A stretch of 22,149 bases of DNA, taken from an uncultured Collinsella sp. (GTDB lineage Bacteria; Actinomycetota; Coriobacteriia; Coriobacteriales; Coriobacteriaceae). Shown here piece after piece: positions 22,127 to 22,149 of the stretch (position 1 is the stretch's first letter; every line of letters begins with the position of its first letter). Where the stretch lies: positions 1-22,149 of the forward strand of contig CABSNA010000008.1 of the NCBI GenBank assembly GCA_902478865.1. Reading direction: 5' to 3'. The notes beneath the pieces are model-generated. The model had not been told where the DNA came from. It saw only the letters and a program-made list of their open reading frames with translations, and made no database searches. The translations under genes were made by a program, and so were the position numbers.

Positions 22127-22149
22127 CTGTCTCTTATACACATCTGACG
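22127..22149. other. Illumina Nextera transposase adaptor remnant (not genomic)
   Basis: Bases 22127-22145 are CTGTCTCTTATACACATCT, the exact 19-base Tn5 mosaic end used in Nextera libraries, followed by GACG, which matches the start of the read-1 adaptor arm in reverse complement. It is untrimmed adaptor at the end of the contig. On the minus strand it translates to the familiar artefact peptide MCIRDR. Confidence 0.97.

Noticed and set aside
22126..22143. ATG at 22143 as the start of the TetM-like protein
   Set aside because: The codons are adaptor sequence; the real start lies beyond the contig end.

Overview
The window looks like a contig end from a high-GC Gram-positive gut bacterium, most likely a Coriobacteriia member close to Collinsella. 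This is an inference from GC-rich coding with strong AAGGAGG-type ribosome binding sites, the mix of gene families (TetM-like translation factor, class II UvrA-like protein, NPF-type AAA ATPases) and an overall Actinobacteria-like flavour. No rRNA or tRNA gene was seen, so the lineage is not proven. The last 23 bases are not genomic: they match the Illumina Nextera transposase adaptor.

Layout, left to right. The 3' part of an NCS2/AzgA-type purine permease (1-698) ends in a strong terminator. It is followed by an esterase-like alpha/beta hydrolase (836-1501) and a bidirectional terminator. A minus-strand block then reads, in transcription order: HAD-IIB phosphatase (4842-3934), LysR regulator (3923-3027, closely coupled to the HAD gene) and a MetE-C-like methyltransferase (2871-1738). 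A 23-bp palindrome upstream of the methyltransferase gene could be the LysR operator. On the plus strand, a TPP riboswitch with its own intrinsic terminator controls thiM, an MTH1187-type thiamine-binding protein gene and thiE: a thiazole-salvage and thiamine-phosphate synthesis operon without thiD or thiC in view.

A patatin-like lipase (7913-7044, minus) diverges from two tandem paralogous cyclic-di-GMP genes. The first is GGDEF-PAS-degenerate GGDEF-degenerate GGDEF-EAL (8237-10954). The second is GGDEF-PAS-degenerate GGDEF (11082-12611). Next come a flavodoxin-fold FMN reductase with a four-cysteine motif, an ArsC/Spx-fold protein that lacks the catalytic cysteine, a CobW-family metal GTPase and a TrmL-type tRNA 2'-O-methyltransferase with an unusual insertion.

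The right-hand third (15.6-20.6 kb) is the most accessory-looking part. An AAA ATPase with a C-terminal winged helix (15776-16876, plus) is bracketed by two direct copies of a short palindromic repeat that share 30 identical bases. It converges on a UvrA-like double-ABC ATPase that lacks the UvrB-binding domain (19430-16917). That gene overlaps, and is probably translationally coupled to, a second divergent AAA ATPase of the same family (20541-19423). A third, degenerate relative of the repeat lies upstream of the second ATPase and overlaps the stop codon of a TetM/EF-G-like translation factor, whose N-terminus is cut off by the contig end. The arrangement of paired ATPases, UvrA-like protein and palindromic repeats is the best candidate here for an undescribed system, but its function is unknown.
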